DNA of 64,000 nt from Cellulomonas sp. Leaf334 (lineage in GTDB: Bacteria > Actinomycetota > Actinomycetes > Actinomycetales > Cellulomonadaceae). The stretch is taken from contig NZ_LMOO01000005.1 in assembly GCF_001424195.1 (NCBI RefSeq), positions 110,995-174,994 on the forward strand, in the 5' to 3' direction. The translations under genes were made by a program, and so were the position numbers. Shown here piece after piece: positions 25,039 through 34,200 of this stretch (position 1 is the first letter of the stretch; each line of letters begins with the position of its first letter). Under the pieces are notes generated by a model, which saw nothing but the letters and a program-made list of their open reading frames with translations, made no database searches and had not been told where the DNA came from.

Positions 25039-25617
25039 ATGCCACAGCTCATGCTCATCGGCGCCGATCTGGTCGCGGTCGTCGTGCTCACGGGCGTCTA
25101 CTTCCGACGGCACCGCAGACGTGACCTCGTCGTCGCGTTCGTCGGCGTCAACGTCGGCGTGCTCGTCGTCGCGTCGTCGCTGGGGTCCGGGAACATCGGC
25201 GCCGGACTGGGCCTCGGGCTGTTCGGGGTGCTGTCGATCATCCGGCTGCGGTCCACGGAGATCGACCAGCGCGAGGTCGCGTACTACTTCGCGGCCCTCG
25301 CGCTCGGAGTCCTGGGTGCGCTGCCCGGCACGGTGCTCTGGCACGCGCCCGCCCTCATGGCGCTGCTGCTCGTCGCGGTCGTCGTCGGCGACCACCCGCG
25401 CCTGTTGCGCCGTCACCAGCGCCAGGAGCTCGTGCTCGACGGCGCCCTCACCGACCACGTCGCGCTCGTCGCGCGGCTCGAGCAGCTGCTCGGCGCCCGC
25501 GTGCACACCGTGTCCGTGCAGCGCGTCGACCTGGTCAACGACACCACCTGGGTGGACGTCCGCTACGAGACGACCGCCCTGCAGAGCGGTCGACGCCGGG
25601 TGGGGGTCGCCTCGTGA
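25039..25617 (+). CDS. DUF4956 membrane protein
   Basis: A 192-residue membrane protein with four predicted helices in residues 3-125 and a cytoplasmic tail of about 65 residues. The family signature is the loop GVLSIIRLRSTEIDQREVAYYF near residues 75-95, with conserved arginines and acidic residues at a membrane boundary. Function is not established; genes of this family are repeatedly found beside VTC-domain and CotH genes, as here. The ATG at 25039 has AGGGGG twelve bases away. The stop overlaps the next start by four bases (GTGA). Confidence 0.8.
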   Translation: MPQLMLIGADLVAVVVLTGVYFRRHRRRDLVVAFVGVNVGVLVVASSLGSGNIGAGLGLGLFGVLSIIRLRSTEIDQREVAYYFAALALGVLGALPGTVLWHAPALMALLLVAVVVGDHPRLLRRHQRQELVLDGALTDHVALVARLEQLLGARVHTVSVQRVDLVNDTTWVDVRYETTALQSGRRRVGVAS

Positions 25618-26399
25618 CCGAGACCGTCCTCGACACCCCCCTGCGCCGGCTGGCTCCGATGAGCCTCGACGAGCTCATCGAGCGGGCCGGTCTGCAGACG
25701 CGCGTCGACCGCAAGTACCTGGTGCCCGTCGCCGAGGTCGACGCACTGCTCGACCGGCTCGCGTCCCAGGCGCAGGTCCTCGACATCGGCGGACGGCGGC
25801 TGTTCGACTACGAGTCCGTCTACTTCGACACCGCGGACCTCATGGCGTACCACCTGGCCGCGCACCGCCGCCGACGCCGGTTCAAGGTCCGTACGCGCAG
25901 CTACCTCGACTCCGCGCAGTGCTGGCTCGAGGTCAAGACGCGCGGACCCCGTGGCACCACCGTCAAGGAACGGCTCCCGTACGACCTGCGGGACCGGGAC
26001 GCCATCGCGCACGGCCGCTGGTTCGTCGCCGGCGTGCTCGGCGCTCACGGGATCCGCGGCACGGACGACCTGACCTTCGCGCCGACCCTGGTCACGCGCT
26101 ACCTGCGCACGACGCTCTTCCTGCCGCAGACGGCGAGCCGCGTCACCGTGGACGTCGGCCTGTCGTGGCACGACGGGCGCGCCCCGCTGCACCTGCGCGA
26201 CGTCGCCGTCGTCGAGACGAAGACCGGCTCCACCGCGTCCGGCGCCGACCGCCTGCTGTGGGCGCACGGGTACCGGCCGCAGCGCATCTCGAAGTACGCG
26301 ACCGGCCTCGCGGCGCTCCGGCCGGACCTGCCGGCGACACGGTGGCGCCGCACCCTGCACCGACACCTGCTGCCGTCCTCGACGACGACCCCTGCCTGA
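25614..26399 (+). CDS. VTC-domain (polyphosphate polymerase-like) protein
   Basis: A 261-residue protein with the VTC fold, the tunnel domain that in yeast Vtc4 makes polyphosphate from ATP. Family features: an arginine-lysine pair in TRVDRKYLVP near residue 30, ESVYFDTADLMAYH near residue 67, RRRFKVRTRSYLDS, the KTRG strand with Glu-Lys (WLEVKTRG), VTRYLRTTLF and a late ETKTGS. These basic strands line the tunnel and bind nucleotide phosphates. No membrane segment. The product may be polyphosphate or another phosphorylated compound used by the CotH partner; inference. Confidence 0.85.
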   Translation: MTETVLDTPLRRLAPMSLDELIERAGLQTRVDRKYLVPVAEVDALLDRLASQAQVLDIGGRRLFDYESVYFDTADLMAYHLAAHRRRRRFKVRTRSYLDSAQCWLEVKTRGPRGTTVKERLPYDLRDRDAIAHGRWFVAGVLGAHGIRGTDDLTFAPTLVTRYLRTTLFLPQTASRVTVDVGLSWHDGRAPLHLRDVAVVETKTGSTASGADRLLWAHGYRPQRISKYATGLAALRPDLPATRWRRTLHRHLLPSSTTTPA

Positions 26400-26452
26400 C
26401 CGGCCCGCCGTCCCCGACCCACCCGATCACACCCGACCGAGGAGTGCCGCTG

Positions 26453-28465
26453 ATGTCACGCCCGATCCGAGCCACGGTCGCCGCCGTCCTGGCCGCCGCG
26501 CTCGCCCTCCCGCTGCTCGGGTCGATGCCCGCGATCACCCCGGTGGCCGCGGCCGTCGAGACCGGGGACATCACGTTCTCCCGGCCCAGCGGCACGTTCA
26601 CCGGCTCGGTCTCCGTGAGCCTGAGCACGGCCGTCGCCGGTGCGCAGGTCCGCTACACGACGAACGGCAGCGCGCCCACGGCGTCGTCGACCGTCGCGTC
26701 CGGACCGGTGCAGCTGACCCGGAGCACGGAGGTCCGGGCGCAGGCGTTCGTCGGCGGGACCGCGACGGGGGAGCCGGCGTCGGCGCAGTACGTCGCGACG
26801 AATGTCTCCACCGCCCACGACCTGCCCGTCCTGCTGCTCGACGCGTACGGCAGCGGACCCGTCGGTGACGACTACCGCTCGGTCGCGGTCATGGAGTTCC
26901 AGCCCTCCGGTGGCACGACGTCGCTGCAGGCGACCCCGACCCTGACCGCGCGTGGCGGCTACCACCTGCGCGGTCAGTCGAGCCGGATGTTCGACAAGCA
27001 GCCGTACCGCCTCGAGCTCTGGGACGACACCGGCGACGACCTCGACCTGCCGTTCTTCGGCATGCCCGACGAGTCCGACTGGGTGCTGCGCGGCCCGTTC
27101 GCGGACAAGTCGCTGATCCGGGAGGCGCTGGTCTACGACCTCGGCCGCGCGATGGGCCTGGCGACGCCCCGGTACCGGCTGGTCGAGGTCTACGTGAACG
27201 ACGACGCGCAGCCGGTCGCCGCCACCGACTACCGCGGCGTGTACATGCTCGAGGAGACCATCAAGAACCAGAAGAACCGGCTCGACCTCAAGGGCCTCGA
27301 CCCGGAGGACGTCACCCCGCCGAAGGTCGAGGGCGGCTACATCCTCGCGTTCGAGTGGCTCGCGGCGGAGGAGCCCCGCCTCATCTGCACCGGTTCGCCG
27401 TGCTGGACCGACCTGGAGGTGAAGGACCCCGACGACCTGGTCCCGCAGCAGAAGGCGTACATCACCGGCTACATGCAGAAGATCAACGACGTCCTGCACG
27501 GCGCGGACCGGTTCCACCCGACCACCGGCTACCCGGCGTACGTCGACGTGGCGTCCTTCGTCGACTTCGCGATCATCAACGAGCTCAGCCGCGACCTCGA
27601 CGCCTACTACCGCAGCCAGTACTTCTACAAGGACCGCGGGGGCAAGCTCACCGCCGGGCCGCTCTGGGACTTCGACCTGACGTTCGGGGTCGGCGGCTAC
27701 TTCGGCAACGAGCAGGTGCAGGGCTGGCAGTACCAGCAGACGCGGCAGCCGATCGCCTTCGACTGGTTCACCGTGCTCATGCAGGACCCGGCGTTCGTGA
27801 ACCAGGTGAAGGTGCGCTGGCAGGAGCTGCGCCGGGGGATCCTCTCCGACGCGCAGCTGCGCACCCGGGTGTCCGGCCTGACCGCCCCGCTCAGCGCCGC
27901 CGCCGCCCGCAACTTCACGCGCTACCCGAACCTGTCGACCCGGATGGTCGGGCCGTTCATCACCTCCACCACCGGGACGTGGCAGGGGCAGGTGTCGGAG
28001 CTGCAGTCCTGGATGCTCCGCCGGGCCGCGTGGCTGGACACGACGGCGGCGTGGGGCGGGCCGACGACGCCTCCGCCGACCCCGACGCCGACGCCGACCC
28101 CGACGCCGACGCCTTCGCCGACGCTGACGCCGACGCCGACGCCGACGCCCACGTCGGTCCCCGGTGGCGCCTGCTCGGCCACGTTCACCGCGATCTCGCG
28201 CTGGAACGGCGGGTTCCAGGGTGAGGTCACCGTGACCGCGGGGTCGGCGCCGCTGACCGGCTGGGCGGTCACCCTCGCCCTCCCGGCGGGCGTCACGATG
28301 AGTCAGTCGTGGAACGCGACCGTCACCGGCAGCGGTTCCGCGCTCACGGCCCGCAACGTCGCCTGGAACGGCTCGCTCGCGGCAGGCGGCCGCACGGCGT
28401 TCGGTTTCATCGCGACCTCAGCGACGGGCACGGGCACTCCGACGCTCACGTGCGCGGCCGGCTGA
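26453..28465 (+). CDS. Secreted CotH-type kinase with C-terminal CBM2
   Basis: A 670-residue exported protein. Order: signal peptide (about 1-33), a beta-sandwich resembling chitobiase C-terminal modules (about 40-118, RYTTNGSAPT), CotH domain (about 125-520), Pro-Thr linker (about 538-570) and CBM2 (about 572-670). CotH proteins are atypical protein kinases known from Bacillus spore coats. The glycine/arginine loop GYHLRGQSSRMF, the basic KQPYRLELW strand and the metal-binding LWDFDLTFG are all present. CBM2 would anchor it on cellulose. The ATG at 26453 follows GAGGAG; third gene of the DUF4956-VTC-CotH operon. The substrate outside the cell is unknown. Confidence 0.88.
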   Translation: MSRPIRATVAAVLAAALALPLLGSMPAITPVAAAVETGDITFSRPSGTFTGSVSVSLSTAVAGAQVRYTTNGSAPTASSTVASGPVQLTRSTEVRAQAFVGGTATGEPASAQYVATNVSTAHDLPVLLLDAYGSGPVGDDYRSVAVMEFQPSGGTTSLQATPTLTARGGYHLRGQSSRMFDKQPYRLELWDDTGDDLDLPFFGMPDESDWVLRGPFADKSLIREALVYDLGRAMGLATPRYRLVEVYVNDDAQPVAATDYRGVYMLEETIKNQKNRLDLKGLDPEDVTPPKVEGGYILAFEWLAAEEPRLICTGSPCWTDLEVKDPDDLVPQQKAYITGYMQKINDVLHGADRFHPTTGYPAYVDVASFVDFAIINELSRDLDAYYRSQYFYKDRGGKLTAGPLWDFDLTFGVGGYFGNEQVQGWQYQQTRQPIAFDWFTVLMQDPAFVNQVKVRWQELRRGILSDAQLRTRVSGLTAPLSAAAARNFTRYPNLSTRMVGPFITSTTGTWQGQVSELQSWMLRRAAWLDTTAAWGGPTTPPPTPTPTPTPTPTPSPTLTPTPTPTPTSVPGGACSATFTAISRWNGGFQGEVTVTAGSAPLTGWAVTLALPAGVTMSQSWNATVTGSGSALTARNVAWNGSLAAGGRTAFGFIATSATGTGTPTLTCAAG

Positions 28466-28470
28466 CCTGC

Positions 28471-28526
28471 CGACCAAGCCATGGGTGCCGCCAGTGGCGG
28501 TCGATGCGGCAGCCATGACTTGGTCG
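28471..28526. terminator. Bidirectional hairpin between CotH and GH13 genes
   Basis: A 20-base inverted repeat with two mismatches (28471-28490 with 28507-28526) lies between the converging stops at 28465 and 28555 and can serve both genes. Confidence 0.8.
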
Positions 28527-28554
28527 ACGTGCCGAGACCTCGACTCAGCGACCG

Positions 28555-30237
28555 TCACAACAGGCGGCGGTCGTTCTCGCGGACGACGCGGAGCCAGCGG
28601 TAGCCGTAGCCGTCGAGCTCGACCTCCGTGCGGCCCTTCGCGTCGATGGTGCACGAGCCGTCCTGGAGCAGGTCGACCAGTCGGACGGTGTCGTCGCAGT
28701 CGGCCAGGTGCAGCGGGACCATGACGGGCTCCGTGCCGAGGTTGTGCAGCGCGACGAGCGACCCGTCGTCCCAGGTGCTGCGGTGCGCGAGGACGGCACT
28801 GTGGGGCTGGTCGAGGATCTCCGCGCGGGTGGTCCAGCCGAGCTCGGGGCACTCGCGGTACCGCCGGACGAGGAGCTGCACGAAGGTCAGGAGCGAGTCC
28901 GGGTCGCGACGCTGGTCGGCGACGTTGACGTGCTCGGGGGCGAACCCGCCGTCGGTGACCGGCCCGGACAACGACCGCTTCGACGCCCGCGAGAACCCGC
29001 CGTTGAGCCCGGACGTCCACTGCATCGGGGTACGGACGGCGAGCCGCCCCTCGGCCGCGAGGTTCTCGCCCATGCCGATCTCCTCGCCGTAGAACAGCAC
29101 GGGGGTACCGGGCAGGGAGAAGAGCAACGAGTAGACCATCCGGATGCGGCGGGGGTCGCCGCCGAGCATCGTCGGGAGGCGTCGGCGCAGGCCGCGGTCG
29201 TAGAGCTGCATGTCGGGGTCGGGGCCGAAGGCGGCGAACACCTCCTGCTTCTCGTCCTCGGACAGCTTGTCGAGGGTGAGCTCGTCGTGGTTGCGCACGA
29301 ACGTGGCCCACTGGGCGTCGTGCGGGATCTCCGGCCTCTGCTCCAGGGCCTTCGCGACGGGCCGCGCGTCCTGCCGGGCGAGCGCCAGGTACAGGTTCTG
29401 CATCCCGATGAAGTCGAACTGGAGGGTCAGCTGGTCGCTGTCGGCGCCGTCGCCACCGAAGTAGAGCTTCTGCTCCTCGTACGGCAGGTTGACCTCGCCC
29501 ATGAGGATCGCGTCGCCCACCCGGCGGGTCAGGAACGCCCGCAGCTCCTTGAGGAAGTCGTGCTTGTCCTCGACCTTGTCGCCGGGGGTCTTGGCGGCGT
29601 CGGCCAGGAAGAACGGCACGGCGTCGACGCGGAACCCGCTCAGGCCGAGCTCCGCCCAGTACCCGATGACCTTCGCGATCGCGTCCCTGACCTGCGGGTT
29701 CGCGGTGTTCAGGTCGGGCTGCTGGTGGTAGAAGGTGTGCCGGTACCACTCGCCGGTCGCGTCGTTCTTGGTCCAGATGCCCGTCTCCTTGTCGGGAAAG
29801 ACGACCTTGTCCTTCGTCGACGGGGGCTTGTCGGTGCGCCACACGTAGAAGTCGTGGAACGGGCTGTCCGTGGACTTGCGGGCGCTCTGGAACCACGGGT
29901 GCTTCTCGGACGTGTGGTTCACGACGAGGTCGACGATCACGCGGATCCCACGGTCCTTCGCCGTGCGGATCACCTCGACCAGGTCCCCGGCGTCGCCGAG
30001 CCGGGGGTCGACCCCGTAGAAGTCGGAGATGTCGTAGCCGTCGTCGTAGTCGGCCGTCGGGTAGAACGGCATGAGCCACAGGCAGGTGACGCCCAGGTCG
30101 GCCAGGTGGTCGATGCGCTGGACCAGGCCGGGCAGGTCGCCGACGCCGTCGTCGTTCCAGTCCATGTACGTCTCGACGTCGAGGCAGTAGATGACGGCGT
30201 TCTTCCACCACAGGTCGCCGGTGTCGTGGATCCTCAT
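28555..30237 (-). CDS. GH13 alpha-glucan-active enzyme, trehalose synthase-like
   Basis: A 560-residue GH13 enzyme of the subfamily containing trehalose synthases (maltose to trehalose) and related amylases. It has WWKNAVIYCLDVETYMDWN at the start, the VVNHTSEKHPWF region, nucleophile Asp in GFRVDAVPF, acid/base Glu in LMGEVN and the third Asp in VRNHDELTLD. No signal peptide, so it acts on cytoplasmic maltose, trehalose or glycogen-derived sugars. Its ATG at 30237 overlaps the stop of the upstream LLM oxidoreductase by four bases. It lacks the maltokinase fusion seen in some relatives. Confidence 0.87.
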   Translation of the reverse strand: MRIHDTGDLWWKNAVIYCLDVETYMDWNDDGVGDLPGLVQRIDHLADLGVTCLWLMPFYPTADYDDGYDISDFYGVDPRLGDAGDLVEVIRTAKDRGIRVIVDLVVNHTSEKHPWFQSARKSTDSPFHDFYVWRTDKPPSTKDKVVFPDKETGIWTKNDATGEWYRHTFYHQQPDLNTANPQVRDAIAKVIGYWAELGLSGFRVDAVPFFLADAAKTPGDKVEDKHDFLKELRAFLTRRVGDAILMGEVNLPYEEQKLYFGGDGADSDQLTLQFDFIGMQNLYLALARQDARPVAKALEQRPEIPHDAQWATFVRNHDELTLDKLSEDEKQEVFAAFGPDPDMQLYDRGLRRRLPTMLGGDPRRIRMVYSLLFSLPGTPVLFYGEEIGMGENLAAEGRLAVRTPMQWTSGLNGGFSRASKRSLSGPVTDGGFAPEHVNVADQRRDPDSLLTFVQLLVRRYRECPELGWTTRAEILDQPHSAVLAHRSTWDDGSLVALHNLGTEPVMVPLHLADCDDTVRLVDLLQDGSCTIDAKGRTEVELDGYGYRWLRVVRENDRRLL

Positions 30238-31265
30238 GCGGTCACCTGCTTCAGCTGGGGGAGGAGGTGCTCGGCGGCCATGTCGACGAACGCGTCGAGG
30301 GTCGCGCTGCGCGGGGTCGCGGTCCGTGCGGCGTCGTCGTGCTTCTCGTCGCTCGGGGCGGGGTCCGTCGCCACCTGGTGCAGGTAGACCGCGTCGAAGC
30401 CGATGGCCACGAGGTCGCTCACGCGGTCCGCCAGCCGTGCCGGGTCGTGGTCGACCAGCACGCTGCGGCGCAGGGCGTCGTCGCCGACGTGGGTCCCGAG
30501 GGAGTCGAACGCCTCGGGGGTGTCCAGGTCCCACGCGACCGGCGGGCCGAACACCTGGCCGGCCATCTGGTCGCGGGCCACCGCCAGGGCGGTCTCGGCG
30601 TCGGGTGCCCAGGACACGTGCACCTGCAGGTTCAGGGCGCCGCGCCCACCGGCGTCGCGGTACTCCTGCACGACCTGCTTCAGGATCTCCGGCGACTGGT
30701 TCACCGTGACCAGACCGTCGGCCCAGGCGGCGTGCGCGCGGGCCGTCGCGGGCGTCACCGCGGGTCCGATGAGCAGCGGCTTCTCGTCGGGAAGCGTCCA
30801 CAGCTTGGCCCGGTCCACCGTGACCAGCCCGTCGTGGGTGACCTCCTCGCCGTCCAGCAGGGCGCGGATCACGTCGACGCACTCGCGCAGGCGCGCGTCC
30901 CGCTCCGCCTTGGCGGGCCAGCGCCCGCCGGTGATGTGCTCGTTGACGTTCTCCCCGGAGCCCAGCGCCACCCAGAAGCGTCCGGGGAACATCGCGGCGA
31001 GCGTCGCGGCGGCCTGCGCGATGATCGCGGGGTGGTACCGCTGGCCCGGCGCGTTCACGACGCCGAGGGGCAGCCCGGTGGTCGCGAGGGCGGCACCGAG
31101 CCACGTCCACGCGAACCCGGAGTGGCCCTGCTGGACCGACCAGGGCGCCCAGTGGTCCGAGCACATGGCGGCGTCGAACCCTGCCTGCTCCGCGCGCTGG
31201 GTGGCCGCGAGGAGGGCAGCGGGGTGGACCTGCTCGTGCGAGTTGTGGAATCCGACGATGGTCAT
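30234..31265 (-). CDS. LLM-class oxidoreductase (F420/FMN type)
   Basis: A 343-residue TIM-barrel oxidoreductase. Typical parts are VGFHNSHEQ at the start, FDAAMCSDHWAPW near residue 29, FPGRFWVALGSGENVNEH near residue 92, and DGLVTVNQS near residue 184. This matches a subgroup that is recurrently found immediately upstream of GH13 genes in actinobacteria, an association I recall from genomes rather than one tested here. The start ATG 31265 is the only good one; the open frame to 34097 is antisense noise. Coupling by ATGA to the GH13 gene suggests a shared pathway, but no substrate is known. Confidence 0.85.
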   Translation of the reverse strand: MTIVGFHNSHEQVHPAALLAATQRAEQAGFDAAMCSDHWAPWSVQQGHSGFAWTWLGAALATTGLPLGVVNAPGQRYHPAIIAQAAATLAAMFPGRFWVALGSGENVNEHITGGRWPAKAERDARLRECVDVIRALLDGEEVTHDGLVTVDRAKLWTLPDEKPLLIGPAVTPATARAHAAWADGLVTVNQSPEILKQVVQEYRDAGGRGALNLQVHVSWAPDAETALAVARDQMAGQVFGPPVAWDLDTPEAFDSLGTHVGDDALRRSVLVDHDPARLADRVSDLVAIGFDAVYLHQVATDPAPSDEKHDDAARTATPRSATLDAFVDMAAEHLLPQLKQVTA

Positions 31266-31276
31266 GGGGATCGGTT

Positions 31277-34200
31277 CTACCCGCTGTCGGGCTCCTCCGC
31301 GCGGCGAGCGGGCGTGCACAGGCCGATGAACGCGCCCAGCTCCGCGAGGGTCTCCGGGCGGGTGGGGAGGTAGTCGGTCAGGCGGTGCGAGCGGATGACG
31401 ACCGCGCACCACTGCGCCCGGGAGACGGCCACGTTGAGCCGGTTGCGGTTCAGCAGGAACTCCATCCCGCGCGGGACCTCGTCGGCCGACGACGCGCACA
31501 GGGTCACCAGGACGACCGCCGCCTGCTGGCCCTGGAACTTGTCGACGGTCCCGACGCGGACGTCCGCGATGCCCGCGGCCTCCAGGGCTCGGCGGATCGT
31601 CCACACCTGCGCGTTGTACGGGGCGACGACGAGGATGTCGTGCCCGGTCAGGGATCGGGTGGTGCCGTCCGTCCAGTCGCGACCGAGCAGGTCGCGAACC
31701 TGCTCGACGACGACCGCGGCCTCCTCGGGCGACGACACGGCGTTGCCGACGTGCTCGACGACGATCGTCCGCAGCCCGGGCGCGACGCCGTCGAGCGAGC
31801 GCTCGGCGGTGTGCGGGACGGCGGCCAGCCGGTCCTCGTAGGACAGGTGCGACACGGCTTCGCAGAGCGTCGGGTGCATCCGCCACGTGCGGGCCAGGAA
31901 GTAGCCGAGCTCGTCGGGCAGCGTGTCGTGCCCGTCGACCAGCCAGCCGAGCGCCGACCGGTCCACCGGCTCCGGGTGCCGGCCCTGGGTCACCTGCGGC
32001 AGCTGCTGCGGGTCCCCGAGGAGCAGCAGGTTCCGGGCCGCCGTCGACACGGCGATCGTGTCCGCGAGCGAGAACTGGCCCGCCTCGTCGATGACCAGCA
32101 GGTCGAACAAGCCGTCGGGGATCCGGTCCCGGCTCGTGAAGTCCCACTTCGTGCCGCCGATGACGAAGCCGCCAGTCTGTCGAGCGTGGAACGCGACCGC
32201 GTTCCTGCCCTGGGGCAACGACTCCCACACGGCGTCGTCGGGGTGCGTGTCCTGCGCCTTCTTGCCGATGTGCTCCGCCGACAACCCGGCGTCGTTGACA
32301 GCGCGCAGCATGTTCTCGACCACCGCGTGCGACTGCGCGACGACCCCCACCTTCCAGCCCTGCGCCGCGAGCGCCGCGACCACGTGACCGCCGGTGTAGG
32401 TCTTGCCGGTGCCCGGCGGTCCCTGCACGGCCAGGTAGGAGCCGTCGAGGTCGAGCACCGCGTCGATGATCGCCTCCGTGGTGCCGGTGACGTCGTCGGG
32501 GCGGGGGAGCGGGAGCGCCCGGGTGCGTGGCGGGACCCGGCGCAGCAGGTCGATCGCGGGACGCGCGGGCAGGTCGGCGCCGAGGCCTTCCACCAGCGCG
32601 CGGATGGCGGCGACGATGCTCGTCGTCTGCGGGGGCGCCGACGGCGCGAGAGCCATCGGCAGGCGGGGCTCCGGGACCGCGCCCTTGGGGAGCCGCTCGA
32701 CGATCCGCAGGACGTCCCGGGTACCCGACGACGAGTCCGGTGCGCGCTGCGAGTTCACCCCGAGGATCTCGACGCTCTGCGTCCACCCGCGGTGCCCGGT
32801 GGTCGAGGTCTTCGCGTAGGCGGGCGGTGCGTCGTACAGCGCGTACGCCTTGCCGCCCGCGCGCAGGTCGCTGCCCGGTTCGAGGTGGCCCGCGACCCGC
32901 AGCACCCGGCTGAAGGTCTGCCTGCCGGGGCCGATGCTCCAGTCCTCCAGCACCTCCGGCGTCCCGTCGACGAGCAGCGTGCCGCGCGGGTCCATCCACT
33001 CCGCCGGGTCGGACTGCAGCCGGTCGAAGTGCGCCCACCAGAACGGCTTCTCCTCCCGCCGGTGGTAGCCGACGGCGGCCGCGAGCATCCGGAGGGCCTG
33101 CGCGTCGCGCGGGTCCTCGAGCCGCTCGGCCCGCGCCAGGACGTCGAGCACCAGCGGGTCGTCCTCCGCGGGCTCGGCGAGCTCGGGCACCGCCGCCCCC
33201 GTCGGCGCCGGACCGTGCGCGAGCAACCAGTCGCGCAGCCGCAGCGTCGACTCGCAGTCGTACCGGTTGTACTCGCCGATCTCGTCGAGCCTCGCCTGCC
33301 AGGCGGTCTCGTTCCCCGCGTCCCGCAGGTCGCACGCCTCCGCGTACTCCGTGATCGAGTCGGTGGCCGTGGTGACCGCGCCGCCGCGCGTCTGCGCACC
33401 CATGTAGAGCGGTTCGAGCTTCTTCAGCGAGTACGAGCTGGCGCCCACGCGCAGCCCGCGGCGCACCGTCGCGTACAGGTCGACCAGCACCCCGTCGCGC
33501 AGCAGCTGGTCGACCGCGTCCTCGCCGACCCCGTGCCGGCCCGCGAGCCGCAGCAGCGCCGACCGCTCGTACGGGGCGTAGTGGTAGACGTGCATGCCCG
33601 GGTGCGCCGCGCGGCGCTTCTCGACGTACGCCAGGAAGTCGACGAACGCCTGCTTCTCCTGGGCGCGGTCGTGCGCCCAGAACGGCCGGAACGCGCCGTC
33701 CGCCTCCACCACCCCGAACAGGTACTCCAGCCCCCAGCCCGCGGGTGCGTCGGCGGGCACCGTGTCGTCGGTCCACAGCGGGTCGCCCTCGAAGTCGAAG
33801 AAGATGTCGCCCGCGTCCGGCACCGGCAGGTCGCTGATCGCCGCGGGCTCGACGACCTCGAACACCAGCGGCTCCGACGCGCTCTCCTGCCGGACCTGGA
33901 GCGCAGCCTGCCGACGCAGGTTCGCCAGCGCCGCGACGCCGATGCCGGGCACCGCCGCCGTGCCCGCCGCGAGCTGGTCGATGGTGCCGATCCCCGCCGC
34001 CGCCAGCCGCGCACGCTGCGTCGACCGCATCCCGGCGACCAGCAGGACGTCCCGGTGCGCGACGACCTGCGCGGCACAGGCGTCGCACCGCCCGCACGCC
34101 CGGTAGCGGGCATCACCCCAGGTCACCGGCGTCTGCGCGGCGCGGTGCGCGTCGAGGAGGTCCTCCAGGCGGGCTCGGCGCTCGCGGTACAGCGGCAGGA

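Noticed and set aside
28066..28155. Short tandem CCGACGCCGACG-type repeats, also near 40600-40680 and 16660-16750
   Set aside because: They are not CRISPR or intergenic microsatellites; in frame they encode Pro-Thr linkers between catalytic domains and CBM2.
30234..34097. A 1287-codon minus-strand frame that includes the LLM oxidoreductase
   Set aside because: Only the last 343 codons are protein-like; the rest is the wrong frame of the nuclease/helicase gene and the LLM gene has its own ATG at 31265.
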